Positions 25,833 to 34,044 of a stretch of 46,040 bases of DNA are shown piece after piece. Location of the stretch: the NCBI GenBank assembly GCA_043820105.1, contig JBDREC010000015.1, positions 1-46,040 on the forward strand, written 5' to 3'. Numbering within the stretch: position 1 is the first letter of the stretch; every line of letters starts with the position of its first letter. The position numbers and the translations under genes were made by a program. The notes below the pieces were generated by a model that was not told where the DNA came from, did no database searches, and worked only from the letters and a program-made list of their open reading frames with translations. This stretch comes from JBDREC01 sp043820105 [NCBI: Pseudomonadota bacterium] (GTDB taxonomy: Bacteria > Bdellovibrionota_F > JAHFAK01).

Positions 25833-26807
25833 TTATCTGGTTTTGCGTTTTTTGGCAACATATCCATTGGCTTTTTTTGCTACTGGTTTCTTTTTTGTCA
25901 CTTTTTTAGTTGCAGCTTTTTTAGTAGGTTTTTTGGCTTCATATGTTTTTGCTTTATTCGTTAGTTTTTCTGTTTTTGAAGCACTTGTCTTTTTCGTAGT
26001 TTTAAGTTTTGGTTCATCTGTCTTATCAGTTTCTGTTTTCTTTGCTTTTTTGCTTTGGTTAATAAGTTTATCTTTAGATGAAGCTCTGACTTTTGGTTCT
26101 TTTGCTCCTAGCTCAAGTAATTTTAGATACATTGGAGCTCTTTTATTTTCGGGATCTTTTGATAAAACTTCTTCCCATTCTGTTCTGGCTTTATCGTATT
26201 TCCCTTGTGAGTAATATGCTATTCCAAGGTTGATATTTAAAGATGGATAAAATTTCCCGATTTTTTTAGCATCAATATATTCTTTGATAGCTTTTTCAAG
26301 GTTTCCCTGTTCTTTAAAAGTATCAGCTAGCTTTGTTTTAATATCAACAAAAGTAGGTCTAATAATTAGAGCCTTCTTAAATTCATTAATCGCCTCATCA
26401 TGCAGGGAAATACTTTTATAAACTTCACCTAATTCATAATGAAGATTAGCCAGTTTTCCTTTTACAAAGGGATCAATTTCGCCAGGATCAATATCAGAAG
26501 CTTTTTTAGCTTTGGCATAAACTTCTTTTGCTTCTTTATATTTTCCCAGATCATTATAAACAACAGATAGGTTCAATGAAGCTTCAGTATAATTTGGATT
26601 AAGTTCCAAGGCTTTTTCAAAGGCTTTATGGGCCATTCCATATTTACCTTTTTCGTGATATATAAGACCTAATAAATTAAAGATATCAGGAAATTTGGCT
26701 TTTTTCTTGATAACTTGTTTAAAGTATTTTTCTGCTTTTTCATAATGTCGATTATCAAATGCCTCTTTACCAATTTTAATTAATTTTTTAATTTCTAAAT
26801 TCATCAA
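25833..26807 (-). CDS. TPR-repeat protein with Lys-rich tail
   Basis: A 324-residue protein with about six tetratricopeptide repeats in residues 5-225 (for example AEKYFKQVIKKKAKFPDIFN and AHKAFEKALELNPNYTEASL), and a strongly basic C-terminal tail of about 90 residues made of Lys, Thr and Ala. There is no signal peptide, so it is cytoplasmic. The tail resembles histone H1-like or nucleic-acid-binding extensions. It has a good RBS (GAGGG, 6-nt spacing). It binds partner proteins through the TPRs; partners are unknown. Confidence 0.8.
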   Translation of the reverse strand: MMNLEIKKLIKIGKEAFDNRHYEKAEKYFKQVIKKKAKFPDIFNLLGLIYHEKGKYGMAHKAFEKALELNPNYTEASLNLSVVYNDLGKYKEAKEVYAKAKKASDIDPGEIDPFVKGKLANLHYELGEVYKSISLHDEAINEFKKALIIRPTFVDIKTKLADTFKEQGNLEKAIKEYIDAKKIGKFYPSLNINLGIAYYSQGKYDKARTEWEEVLSKDPENKRAPMYLKLLELGAKEPKVRASSKDKLINQSKKAKKTETDKTDEPKLKTTKKTSASKTEKLTNKAKTYEAKKPTKKAATKKVTKKKPVAKKANGYVAKKRKTR

Positions 26808-26826
26808 TTGCCCTCTTTAATTATGT

Positions 26827-26854
26827 TGCTGGTTGCTGGTTGCTGGTTGCTGTT
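26827..26854 (+). repeat. heptamer tandem array (TGCTGGT)x3 plus TGCTGTT
   Basis: Four 7-bp units in the gap between the bamD-like and TPR genes. Confidence 0.95.
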
Positions 26855-26880
26855 GGGAGATTGTGGTAAATTAAAACCCT

Positions 26881-26908
26881 ACAAGCTACAAGCTACAAGC
26901 TACAAGCT
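26881..26908 (+). repeat. heptamer tandem array (ACAAGCT)x4
   Basis: Four perfect units, 26 nt after the preceding array in the same intergenic gap. Confidence 0.95.
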
Positions 26909-26949
26909 AATTATTTTAATAAATGTTGTACTATAAATAACTATTATTC

Positions 26950-27717
26950 TTAAAGTTTCAAGATATTTTTTATTTTTTTATAATATTTTCCATCTGGGTA
27001 TTTATTTAAATATAGCTTTAGAACTTGCTCTGATGCATCAGTTTCCCCTAATTTCTTATAACAAATACCAATTTTATAATAAAGCTCTTCTTGAAAGCTA
27101 AGGTCTTCGTAATTTGAGATGGCTTCTTTATAGCGATTTAAGGCTGCCTGCCAATTATCTCTTTTAAAATAAAAATTTCCAATATATATAATTCTATCAC
27201 CCAGTCTTTTGTGGATTTCTGCTATGACTTCTTTGGTATTATCCATATATTCAAAAGAGGGATACCTTTCTTTTAGCCTTTTCAGTTGCTCAAGTGCTTT
27301 TTTTAGGCTCGTTTGATCTCTGTCTATGGCCTTAGGAGAGTCATTATAATAAGAAAGTCCAGTTTTATAGATAGCTAAGGCTACATGCTCATTTGTTGGA
27401 TGCAGTTTCTCGAAATTCTGAAAAGCAGCTATGGCTTCAATCCATTCTGATTTTTCATAATAACAAATAGCTATTTTTAGCTCAGTTTCAGTCAAATACT
27501 TGCTTGCTGGATATTTTGTTTTTAATATTTTAAACTTCATCAAAGCATCATCAAAATCCTTCTTTTCAAACAAGATAGTTGCCTCTGAAAATAATTCTGC
27601 ATCTGTCTTAGATTCATCAGGAACTTTTTTCACACAGCTTGTATTGGAAAGTATTATAATTAATAGAATAATTATTGCTGATAGCTGATAGCTGATAGCT
27701 GATAGCTTAATCTTCAT
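26950..27717 (-). CDS. bamD: BamD outer-membrane assembly lipoprotein
   Basis: A 255-residue lipoprotein with lipobox SNTSC and five TPR-like repeats (ATILFEKKDFDDALMKF, then GIKYP-type spacers, ending in YYKIGICYKKLGETDAS). The IDRDQT segment near residue 135 is a BamD hallmark. BamD works with BamA at the inner face of the outer membrane to fold beta-barrel proteins, which the several barrels encoded here would need. The signal peptide reads ISYQLSA and is encoded by a (GCTGATA)x4 heptamer array. It overlaps the upstream gene by 11 nt. Confidence 0.85.
   Translation of the reverse strand: MKIKLSAISYQLSAIIILLIIILSNTSCVKKVPDESKTDAELFSEATILFEKKDFDDALMKFKILKTKYPASKYLTETELKIAICYYEKSEWIEAIAAFQNFEKLHPTNEHVALAIYKTGLSYYNDSPKAIDRDQTSLKKALEQLKRLKERYPSFEYMDNTKEVIAEIHKRLGDRIIYIGNFYFKRDNWQAALNRYKEAISNYEDLSFQEELYYKIGICYKKLGETDASEQVLKLYLNKYPDGKYYKKIKNILKL
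27677..27704 (+). repeat. heptamer tandem array (GCTGATA)x4 inside the bamD signal peptide
   Basis: Four perfect units. On the minus strand they encode most of the BamD n-region/h-region (SAISYQLSA). Loss of one unit would shift the frame. Confidence 0.95.
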
Positions 27718-28060
27718 TTTTCTTCCTTTTAATTTTAATATTAGCTTTTATATCAAGTTCTAAGTTTGCAAAAGCTTTAGTAAGCTCTTTTGATAAGCTA
27801 ATTTTACCAAAGTTTTTAGTAATTTCACCTATTAATCTGATGAAAATTTCTTCTTTCTTTCCCTTTGCTTCAGATATTATATTTGAAGCAGTTTCCTTGG
27901 GCAGCTTTAATTCAGAAATTATATTTTTAATATTGTCTTCTGTAAAAAATGCAAGCTCAAAACCGGTTTGTACTGCCTTTCTTAAAAAATCTGGAAGAAT
28001 AGGTTCTGGCTTTGATTTGTTAGTTTTAGTAATAGTTTTTTTGGTGGTTTTTTTTCTCAT
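27707..28060 (-). CDS. small hypothetical protein, basic and helical
   Basis: A 117-residue protein with a Lys/Thr-rich N-terminal tail and a helical core rich in Lys, Glu and Ile. There is no signal peptide and no motif that I recognise; the pattern resembles small phasin-like or cell-division-associated helical proteins, without real evidence. It lies between the START-domain gene (2-nt gap) and bamD (11-nt overlap), so it is cotranscribed with both. Confidence 0.6.
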   Translation of the reverse strand: MRKKTTKKTITKTNKSKPEPILPDFLRKAVQTGFELAFFTEDNIKNIISELKLPKETASNIISEAKGKKEEIFIRLIGEITKNFGKISLSKELTKAFANLELDIKANIKIKRKKNED

Positions 28061-28062
28061 TT

Positions 28063-28488
28063 TTATATTCCTTCAGCTCTGTTCTTAAATGCTTCTAAGG
28101 TTTCTGGAAGGTTTTTGCTTGCTAGCATTTCAGATATTTTTTTAGGAACTAATAACCCAAAATTCAATTCAATGGAATATGTAGCCTCACATTTATCTTT
28201 GCTGATTTCTTTTAGATCCCACCCACCATTATTAAGCTTCATTAAGTCGCCTTTTACTAAGGTCCAGCTAACTTTATAGTTAGGCTTTTCTGTTAGTTCA
28301 AGTGTATAGTTAATTTTCTTTATTAAGTTTAAGGAAAAGGTAACTACTTTTTTGTTTTTCTGACTCTTTTCAATGACAACCTTATCAACAAAAGGTACAA
28401 ATTCAGAATATTTTTCATAATCAATAATAATATTAAAAAGTTTTTCCATTGAAACATTTATCGTTTCTTTTTTCTTGGCTTTGCCCAT
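28063..28488 (-). CDS. SRPBCC/START-fold (Coq10/RatA-like) protein
   Basis: A 141-residue protein with the polyketide-cyclase/START fold signature of the RatA/COQ10 group: MEKLFNIIIDYEKYSEFVPFV at the start, a WTLVKGDLMKLNNGGWDL core and a C-terminal amphipathic helix. Members bind hydrophobic ligands such as quinones; the RatA toxin annotation for the family is not well supported generally. It is the first gene of the bamD transcript. Confidence 0.85.
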   Translation of the reverse strand: MGKAKKKETINVSMEKLFNIIIDYEKYSEFVPFVDKVVIEKSQKNKKVVTFSLNLIKKINYTLELTEKPNYKVSWTLVKGDLMKLNNGGWDLKEISKDKCEATYSIELNFGLLVPKKISEMLASKNLPETLEAFKNRAEGI

Positions 28489-28631
28489 ATACTTTCCTAG
28501 ATACTATTTAAATTTACATGTTTTTTTATTCTATTGAAACTTAATTGTCAAATTGACTTAATTTGTATTTGGAAATAGGGTTTTATAAAGAGTGAAGATT
28601 GGACAGAAATTTAATGTATGGAGGTTTTTTA

Positions 28632-29099
28632 TTGAAAGTTTTAGTGTTAACGGTTTCTGATAGGGCATTTATTGGAGAATATGAAGATAAATCAGGGCCT
28701 GTTATAAAGGATATAATACTTGAGAAATATAAAGAGGCTTCTGTTACAAACATAGTTATTCCAGATGAAGAGGAAGCCATATTGAAATTGCTGGAAAATC
28801 CTAAGGATTTTGATTTTATAATTACAACTGGTGGAACAGGATTAGGTCCACGAGATCTCACTCCTGAGCTAACTGAAAAAGTTTGCGATAAAGCTTTACC
28901 TGGAATAGCTGAAGCATTAAGATATGAATCCTACAAGGAAACACCAAATGCAATGTTATCAAGATCTTTTGCTGGCTTGAAAAATAAAACAATAATTGTA
29001 AATTTCCCTGGTTCAGTAAAAGCAGCTATATGTTGCACAAAAACACTTTTGCCTATTTTGGAACATGGACCTAGGATGATTAGAGGGGACGGGCATTGA
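28632..29099 (+). CDS. MoaB/MogA-type molybdopterin adenylyltransferase
   Basis: A 155-residue protein from TTG 28632. The start is fixed by GGAGG at 28620-28624 with 7-nt spacing; the open frame begins 33 nt earlier without an RBS. Motifs are those of the family: VSDRAFIGEYEDKSGP, TTGGTGLGPRDLTPE (the molybdopterin-binding TGGTG loop), and LPGIAEALR with an FAGLKNKTIIVNFPGS end. It adenylates molybdopterin before metal insertion. Its stop overlaps the tupA start (TTGA), linking it to tungstate uptake, so it may serve a tungsten cofactor. Confidence 0.9.
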   Translation: MKVLVLTVSDRAFIGEYEDKSGPVIKDIILEKYKEASVTNIVIPDEEEAILKLLENPKDFDFIITTGGTGLGPRDLTPELTEKVCDKALPGIAEALRYESYKETPNAMLSRSFAGLKNKTIIVNFPGSVKAAICCTKTLLPILEHGPRMIRGDGH

Positions 29100-29938
29100 A
29101 GATAAGTGGTAAGTGGTATGTGGTAAGTGGTAAGTTTGTTTTATGGGGGCTTTTGGGTATTTTGTTGTTTTTTAGTAATGTCGTTTTTTCAACTGAGCGT
29201 CTCAAAATTGCTACAACTACCTCGCTTGATAACTCTGGGCTTTTGGAAAAGCTTATTAAACCTTTTGAAAAGGAAAATAATATAAAGATTTATGTTATTG
29301 CTGTAGGCACTGGAAAAGCCATAAAACTTGCTGAAAATGGGGATGTGGATCTTATAATGACTCATGCAAAGGAGGCTGAACTTAAGTTTATTAAAGAAGG
29401 TTATGGTGTGGAAAGAAAGGAATTTGCATATAATGACTTTGTAATCCTTGGACCCCCAAATGATCCTTCAATAATAAAAGGTTTAAATTCTGTTGATGCT
29501 TTTAGAAAAATATCAAGAGGGGGCAATATTTTCATTTCCAGAGGAGATGACTCAGGGACTCATAAAAAAGAACTAAAAATATGGGAAAATATAAAAATTA
29601 AACCAAAAGGAAAATGGTATCTTGAAGTGGGGCAGGGAATGGGAGCGTCCTTGCAAATTGCTGATCAGAAAGAAGCCTACATTTTATGTGATCGTGGAAC
29701 ATTTCTAGCTTATAAAGGAAAAATAAAGCTTGAAATTTTAGTTGAAGATTTTGTTAATTTGAAAAATCAATATTCAATTACAGCAGTAAATCCTAAGAAG
29801 CATAAACATGTAAATGCAAACCTGGTAAAAAAATTTATCGAATTTGTTACTGGAAATATTGGACAAAAAATTATTCAAGAATTTAAAATTAATAATCAAA
29901 ATTTATTTGTGCCTAATGCAATTGCTATTAGTGAATAA
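29096..29938 (+). CDS. tupA: tungstate-binding protein TupA
   Basis: A 280-residue periplasmic binding protein. The TTG start overlaps the preceding stop. The signal peptide (about 1-33) contains a tract encoded by the AAGTGGT heptamer array. The mature protein has the TupA signatures TTTSLDNSGLL, VGTGKAIKLA, GDVDLIMTHA and RGDDSGTHKKE, which coordinate the oxyanion. It feeds TupB/TupC. In most tup operons tupB and tupC follow directly; here they are 3.4 kb away, beyond an opposite-strand cassette. Confidence 0.92.
   Translation: MKISGKWYVVSGKFVLWGLLGILLFFSNVVFSTERLKIATTTSLDNSGLLEKLIKPFEKENNIKIYVIAVGTGKAIKLAENGDVDLIMTHAKEAELKFIKEGYGVERKEFAYNDFVILGPPNDPSIIKGLNSVDAFRKISRGGNIFISRGDDSGTHKKELKIWENIKIKPKGKWYLEVGQGMGASLQIADQKEAYILCDRGTFLAYKGKIKLEILVEDFVNLKNQYSITAVNPKKHKHVNANLVKKFIEFVTGNIGQKIIQEFKINNQNLFVPNAIAISE
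29104..29135 (+). repeat. heptamer tandem array (AAGTGGT)x4 inside the tupA signal peptide
   Basis: AAGTGGT, AAGTGGT, ATGTGGT, AAGTGGT and a partial unit. It encodes residues SGKWYVVSGKF of the TupA signal peptide; the same unit forms the intergenic array at 3398. A unit gain or loss would shift the frame. Confidence 0.95.
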
Positions 29939-29954
29939 TTAAACTAATTTTTGT

Positions 29955-31283
29955 TTAATAGATATTTCCAAACCTTGGATTAACAACATTATTATGAGGT
30001 GATCCAAAACTAAATGTGATATTTAAATATGCAGCTGCTTCCCATGTTGTTGCAGCTTCTCTTTCATCTAAAAGCATTTCAGTTGATGTAATATCACCCA
30101 TTGGTAAATTAAGTTGATCATGGACTGCTGATACTGATCCAGATAAACCAAAAGTTAAACCTTTTGCAACATTTATATCCAAGGAAGGATAGGCAGAAAG
30201 TCTATATTTAGAAAAATCATGAAAGTAATTAGATCCAACTAAGGATAAGCTTATGGTTCCCCATTTTTCAATAATTGATAAGCTAATTGTTAAGCTTTCT
30301 TTTAATAAAAATTCTTCTTTTTTATAATATAAGGTTTCTTCTATATAATTATTGTAAGTAGCCATTATAGAATATAAAAATGTAAACTGTCTTCTATTTG
30401 CTTCTGAATATGGGAAAACATTAAATTCTACTGCTGGTCCAACATTGGCAGTGACATTGTAATTTGAATAAGTTGAGGATTGGACATAATTCATTTGTCC
30501 AACGGCCCATCTTTTTCCAACACTCCATACCATTAGGTTGAAGTAAGAGGCAGCTAGATATTCACTTTCTACTTGTTCATCATTCTCTCCAGTTATACTT
30601 TTTGAAACATTTCCAGAGACAATAAAGTTAGTCTTGAGTTTTTCTGTAATTCTTTGAGCTTGGGCACTTCCCTTGAAATAAAATGATTTTCTTATTTGTT
30701 CAGCTGAAAAATTACCACTTAAGCCGATGCTAAAAACCCAAGAATCCCATTTGTCATCAAGTTCATTACTTAATTCTGGAAGATTGTAAGATCCAGTTAT
30801 GTATTCGCTTAATGAAGTTCTCATGGCGTATGGGATTAAACCTAATTTTAATTTTTCTACTAATCCGGATCTAATTTTTTCATCACTAGCATCTGATGGT
30901 ATGAAATAATTTATTGGAAAGTTATCACCATTGAAATTATCTTGTCCTATGAATTCTATGCTCATTTGAGTTCCCGAACCGCATTCTTGTGATGTTACAA
31001 GAATATAGATATTTGCATCTTGTCTATTTCTTACATAACTAACAAAATCAATTTGTTCTCTTATATAATCAAAGTCACAAGTTGAGCAATCAAGAAATAC
31101 AGACAACTCATCTAGGCTGAATTTGATTTCTTCTAAAGGTGATTTGTCTACTAAATCATCAACTGTTAATGCTTCTGTATCTTCACCTATTGGCAGATCT
31201 TCAGAAGATTCTATTTGATCTTGTGCGCATAATTGAATTGAAAAAATAATGATAAAAAGAATTAAAAGTTTTGAAATATTCAT
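29955..31283 (-). CDS. predicted outer-membrane beta-barrel protein
   Basis: A 442-residue exported protein. After the signal peptide (about 1-20) and an acidic stretch, residues 60-165 form a small domain with CSTCDFDYIREQIDFVSYVR and a later DANIYILVTSQECGSGTQM. The rest (from about 190) is beta-barrel-like, alternating aromatic and polar residues and ending in a terminal Tyr. It resembles a group of hypothetical outer-membrane proteins known in several diderm phyla. It has a strong RBS and its own sigma-54-type promoter (31336), 179 nt below the radical SAM gene. Whether it belongs to the peptide cassette is inferred only from position. Confidence 0.75.
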   Translation of the reverse strand: MNISKLLILFIIIFSIQLCAQDQIESSEDLPIGEDTEALTVDDLVDKSPLEEIKFSLDELSVFLDCSTCDFDYIREQIDFVSYVRNRQDANIYILVTSQECGSGTQMSIEFIGQDNFNGDNFPINYFIPSDASDEKIRSGLVEKLKLGLIPYAMRTSLSEYITGSYNLPELSNELDDKWDSWVFSIGLSGNFSAEQIRKSFYFKGSAQAQRITEKLKTNFIVSGNVSKSITGENDEQVESEYLAASYFNLMVWSVGKRWAVGQMNYVQSSTYSNYNVTANVGPAVEFNVFPYSEANRRQFTFLYSIMATYNNYIEETLYYKKEEFLLKESLTISLSIIEKWGTISLSLVGSNYFHDFSKYRLSAYPSLDINVAKGLTFGLSGSVSAVHDQLNLPMGDITSTEMLLDEREAATTWEAAAYLNITFSFGSPHNNVVNPRFGNIY

Positions 31284-31335
31284 TCTGGCATCCTCCCATG
31301 CTATTCCTGCTCTCCCAAATAATATTTATCTTATT

Positions 31336-31350
31336 GCAATAAGTATGCCA
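31336..31350 (-). promoter_or_regulatory. sigma-54-type promoter for the beta-barrel gene
   Basis: The minus strand reads TGGCAT-ACTTA-TTGC, with the -24 GG and -12 GC separated by exactly ten bases. It would give a leader of about 40 nt before the ATG at 31283, and it lies inside the gap behind the radical SAM gene. Confidence 0.7.
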
Positions 31351-31462
31351 ATGGTCTACAATAAAATATTCAAACAATATAGGTGGTTATGATTGTTGAG
31401 GTTTTGTTTTAGGGCATAAATTATTTTTTTATTTGATAAAAAGAGATATGAATGTCACATAG

Positions 31463-32953
31463 TTAGGTTTTTGACTTAATTAAATTGGGAAGTTTATATT
31501 GGATAAAATAATCAAGATACATGTCTAATAATTTTATTTTTAGTTTTTTATCACAAGACGGATTAAAAATATCTTGATCTCTCCAAATTATTTCTGTTGG
31601 ACAACCACCACCACATAAAGGGCCAAGATTACAATCTAGGCATTCTTTTATATTGGTAATTGTCCTCTTGGACCATTTTTCAATTTCATCTTCAAATAGA
31701 GTAAAAGAATTATTAGAATATTTTCCAATTGCATATTTTTTGTTTCCAATTAAATTTTCACAATTATATAAATATCCATCAGGGTGATAAACTATTTTTG
31801 TTGAATCCATTGCAGAGTGGCAATAGATAACCATTGGTCCATGAAGGTCCTTTCTAGTTATAATACCGGGCATATCGAAGTTGAACAAAGTGGAAAGATA
31901 TGAGGCTTCTGATGAAACTATATTTGTATAAAACTTTTTATTGTTTAATTCAGGATCAGGAACTATTTTTGAATTGTATAACTTAATAATTTCAAAGATA
32001 TCCGGGATGTTTGTAATTTTTAAATTTTTGTCAAAACTTTCAAGTAATGCTGATAGTTGAAAGGTTATTTTTTTATTTTTATGCCATTTCTTTTCTTTAA
32101 TAAAACTTATAACCTCATCATATATATTAATAATATCTTTATCTATATTGTGTCTTATAGTGAGGTTTGATTGAGGTAGTTTTACAAATTCATCTATCCC
32201 ACTTACTATTTTATCAAATGAAGGTTTTCCACCGGTGTAGATTCTTTTAACATTATGTGTCGAGGCTATGCCATCAAGAGAAACTTGTAAATAGAGATTA
32301 ATATCAGGATATTCTTTGAAAAGTGGAATATAATCTATTAGATCATATCCATTTGAGTTGAATGCAAAAGTAAGCTTTTCCTCCCTGGCAAATTTGAAAT
32401 ACTTTTCAATTATTCGAATATTTTTTAATTGTAAAGGCTCTCCACCAAAAAATCTTATAAGTCTGTTATTACTTTCTTGAAATCTTTTTTTCATTATTTG
32501 AATAGAAGTTTCTACTTGGTCATCGGATAATTTTTGATGGTTCTTTCTATAAGATAACATTTCAAAACAATATGTACATCTAAAATTACATCCCCCAGTC
32601 GGAATAATAAAATTTAACAATTCAACGGGTCTTTTACGATAAAAATCCATTAGTTCAATGAATGAAGATTTTTCATCAGACTGGCTATAGAATAAATAGC
32701 CTCTTTTCACAAGACTTTTATATAGATTTCTAGGAAGTGCTTTAATGTTTCTGTTTTTAGTGGCTGTTTCGATTTGTTTCCATTCTTTTTTAGTAAAAAG
32801 GTCGATGGCACCACTAAATGTGTTTATTATTAACAAGTTAATAGGATCTGCTTTTTTTTTAATTAACCTTTTGGTTAGAAAATATCTGTTTTCATCATTC
32901 TTAGTAAATCCAACCCCAGTCCATAACTTATTATTATTTATAATTGGAATCAT
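31463..32953 (-). CDS. radical SAM/SPASM peptide-maturase-like enzyme
   Basis: A 496-residue enzyme. Residues about 1-100 have the look of the winged-helix RRE-like domain that holds a precursor peptide (LLIINTFSGAIDLF, then LVKRGYLFY). The radical SAM cluster is C122-x3-C126-x2-C129 in GGCNFRCTYCFE, followed by FFGGEPLQ. A full SPASM region supplies C378, C398, C438, C441, C447, C451 and C467 (for example LCGGGCPTE) for two auxiliary clusters. Such enzymes install thioether or carbon-carbon links in short peptides. A Cys-tailed 42-residue ORF lies 80 nt upstream on the same strand and is the obvious candidate substrate. Confidence 0.88.
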   Translation of the reverse strand: MIPIINNNKLWTGVGFTKNDENRYFLTKRLIKKKADPINLLIINTFSGAIDLFTKKEWKQIETATKNRNIKALPRNLYKSLVKRGYLFYSQSDEKSSFIELMDFYRKRPVELLNFIIPTGGCNFRCTYCFEMLSYRKNHQKLSDDQVETSIQIMKKRFQESNNRLIRFFGGEPLQLKNIRIIEKYFKFAREEKLTFAFNSNGYDLIDYIPLFKEYPDINLYLQVSLDGIASTHNVKRIYTGGKPSFDKIVSGIDEFVKLPQSNLTIRHNIDKDIINIYDEVISFIKEKKWHKNKKITFQLSALLESFDKNLKITNIPDIFEIIKLYNSKIVPDPELNNKKFYTNIVSSEASYLSTLFNFDMPGIITRKDLHGPMVIYCHSAMDSTKIVYHPDGYLYNCENLIGNKKYAIGKYSNNSFTLFEDEIEKWSKRTITNIKECLDCNLGPLCGGGCPTEIIWRDQDIFNPSCDKKLKIKLLDMYLDYFIQYKLPNLIKSKT

Positions 32954-33033
32954 ATTAAATGTTACACTTTCCTTTATTAAAGTAAATTTTAGATTTTGAA
33001 CTTATCTCCAGGAGGCAAGGTTTTTTTGCTGTG

Positions 33034-33162
33034 TTAACAACAAGAGTGTCCAGCAGGGCATTCCGTTTTATCTTGTTTAGCAGATGCGGAACCCACTTTT
33101 GCTTTGGCTCTAGTTCTTTGATTAGGTTTTAGCTCTGTTTTGCTTGTTTTTCTTTTTGCCAT
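33034..33162 (-). CDS. candidate RiPP precursor peptide with CPAGHSCC tail
   Basis: A 42-residue ORF, missed by ordinary length cut-offs. It is supported by GGAG 7 nt before the ATG, a TATGCTATAAT promoter 40 nt upstream, and its place 80 nt before a SPASM-type radical SAM gene. The first 34 residues are basic (eleven Lys/Arg) with many Thr and Ala, and end in Glu34; the core is CPAGHSCC at residues 35-42, with three Cys and one His. The layout of a basic leader and short Cys-rich C-terminal core fits thioether-type RiPPs or a metal-binding peptide. It does not match a named precursor family that I know (not SCIFF, which has six Cys). Confidence 0.7.
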   Translation of the reverse strand: MAKRKTSKTELKPNQRTRAKAKVGSASAKQDKTECPAGHSCC

Positions 33163-33208
33163 GTTATTTCTCCATTTTAAAAAATAAATAAAATTAATAT
33201 ATTGCATC

Positions 33209-33238
33209 ATTATAGCATAATTAGGAAGTATATGTAAA
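33209..33238 (-). promoter_or_regulatory. extended -10 promoter for the precursor peptide
   Basis: On the minus strand TTTACA (33233-33238) is followed after 18 nt by TATAAT (33209-33214), with an upstream TG forming TATGCTATAAT. Transcription would start about 40 nt before the ATG at 33162. Confidence 0.65.
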
Positions 33239-33345
33239 GAAAATTTGTTTGTTTTTTAATATATTAAATTTTGCATTATTTGTTGCAATTGCTAAACATT
33301 AGTGATTTAAGGATGTTTTTAATTTAATTTACATATATTCTACTT

Positions 33346-34041
33346 ATGAATTTTATCTTAGATGGACTTTTATCTGCAATAAAATTGCTAATTAGTTTTG
33401 ACAAAGAAGTATATTCTATTGCCTTTGTTTCTGTGAAAATAACCATAATTTCTACATTTATAGCTACAATCATTGGTCTTATTGTTGGATTTTTACTGGG
33501 CTTAAATAAATTCAAATACAAGAGCCTTATTGTTATTTTTCTCAATACTCTATTGGCTATTCCAACTGTCTTAATTGGTTTATTGGTATATGCCTTCATT
33601 TCCAGACAAGGTATTTTGGGACGATTTGATCTTCTTTATTCTCAATGGGCCATCATCATTGGTCAATCAATTTTGGCTTTTCCAATAATTGCATCTTTAT
33701 CTTTGGCAGCCCTTGAAAGCTTGGATAAAAGAGTTAAAAACACGCTTCTTACTTTGGGTGCAAGTAGAGTGAAGATGATATATTTTATTTTTATCGAGGG
33801 TAGATATGCATTATTAGCAAGCATCATTGCTGGATTTGGAAGGGTTTTTGCAGAAGTAGGCATTTCAATGATGCTAGGAGGGAATATAAATGGAGTAACA
33901 AGAACTATTACAACGGCAATAGCTTTTGAAACCGGTAAAGGAGAATTTGCCCTGGGTGTTGCACTTGGTTTGATTTTACTATTTATTTCCTTAATAATAA
34001 ATATGGGATTTCATTTTATTCAAAGAAGGAAGTTTGCATAA
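33346..34041 (+). CDS. tupB: tungstate ABC transporter permease TupB
   Basis: A 231-residue inner-membrane permease with about six hydrophobic helices and the binding-protein-dependent transport (EAA) loop LESLDKRVKNTLLTLGASRVK. A GRVFAEVGISMMLGGNI motif is typical of TupB/WtpB-type permeases. It is followed after 3 nt by tupC. The RBS is weak. The gene for the binding protein (tupA) is on the other side of the peptide cassette. Confidence 0.9.
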   Translation: MNFILDGLLSAIKLLISFDKEVYSIAFVSVKITIISTFIATIIGLIVGFLLGLNKFKYKSLIVIFLNTLLAIPTVLIGLLVYAFISRQGILGRFDLLYSQWAIIIGQSILAFPIIASLSLAALESLDKRVKNTLLTLGASRVKMIYFIFIEGRYALLASIIAGFGRVFAEVGISMMLGGNINGVTRTITTAIAFETGKGEFALGVALGLILLFISLIINMGFHFIQRRKFA

Positions 34042-34044
34042 AAA

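Noticed and set aside
25801-26214. Hydrophobic plus-strand frame antisense to the TPR gene
   Set aside because: It mirrors the Lys-rich tail of the TPR protein (Lys codons read as Phe on the other strand).
28063-28488. RatA toxin annotation for the START-fold gene
   Set aside because: No antitoxin partner; it is first in the bamD transcript, and the fold is shared by quinone-binding COQ10-type proteins.
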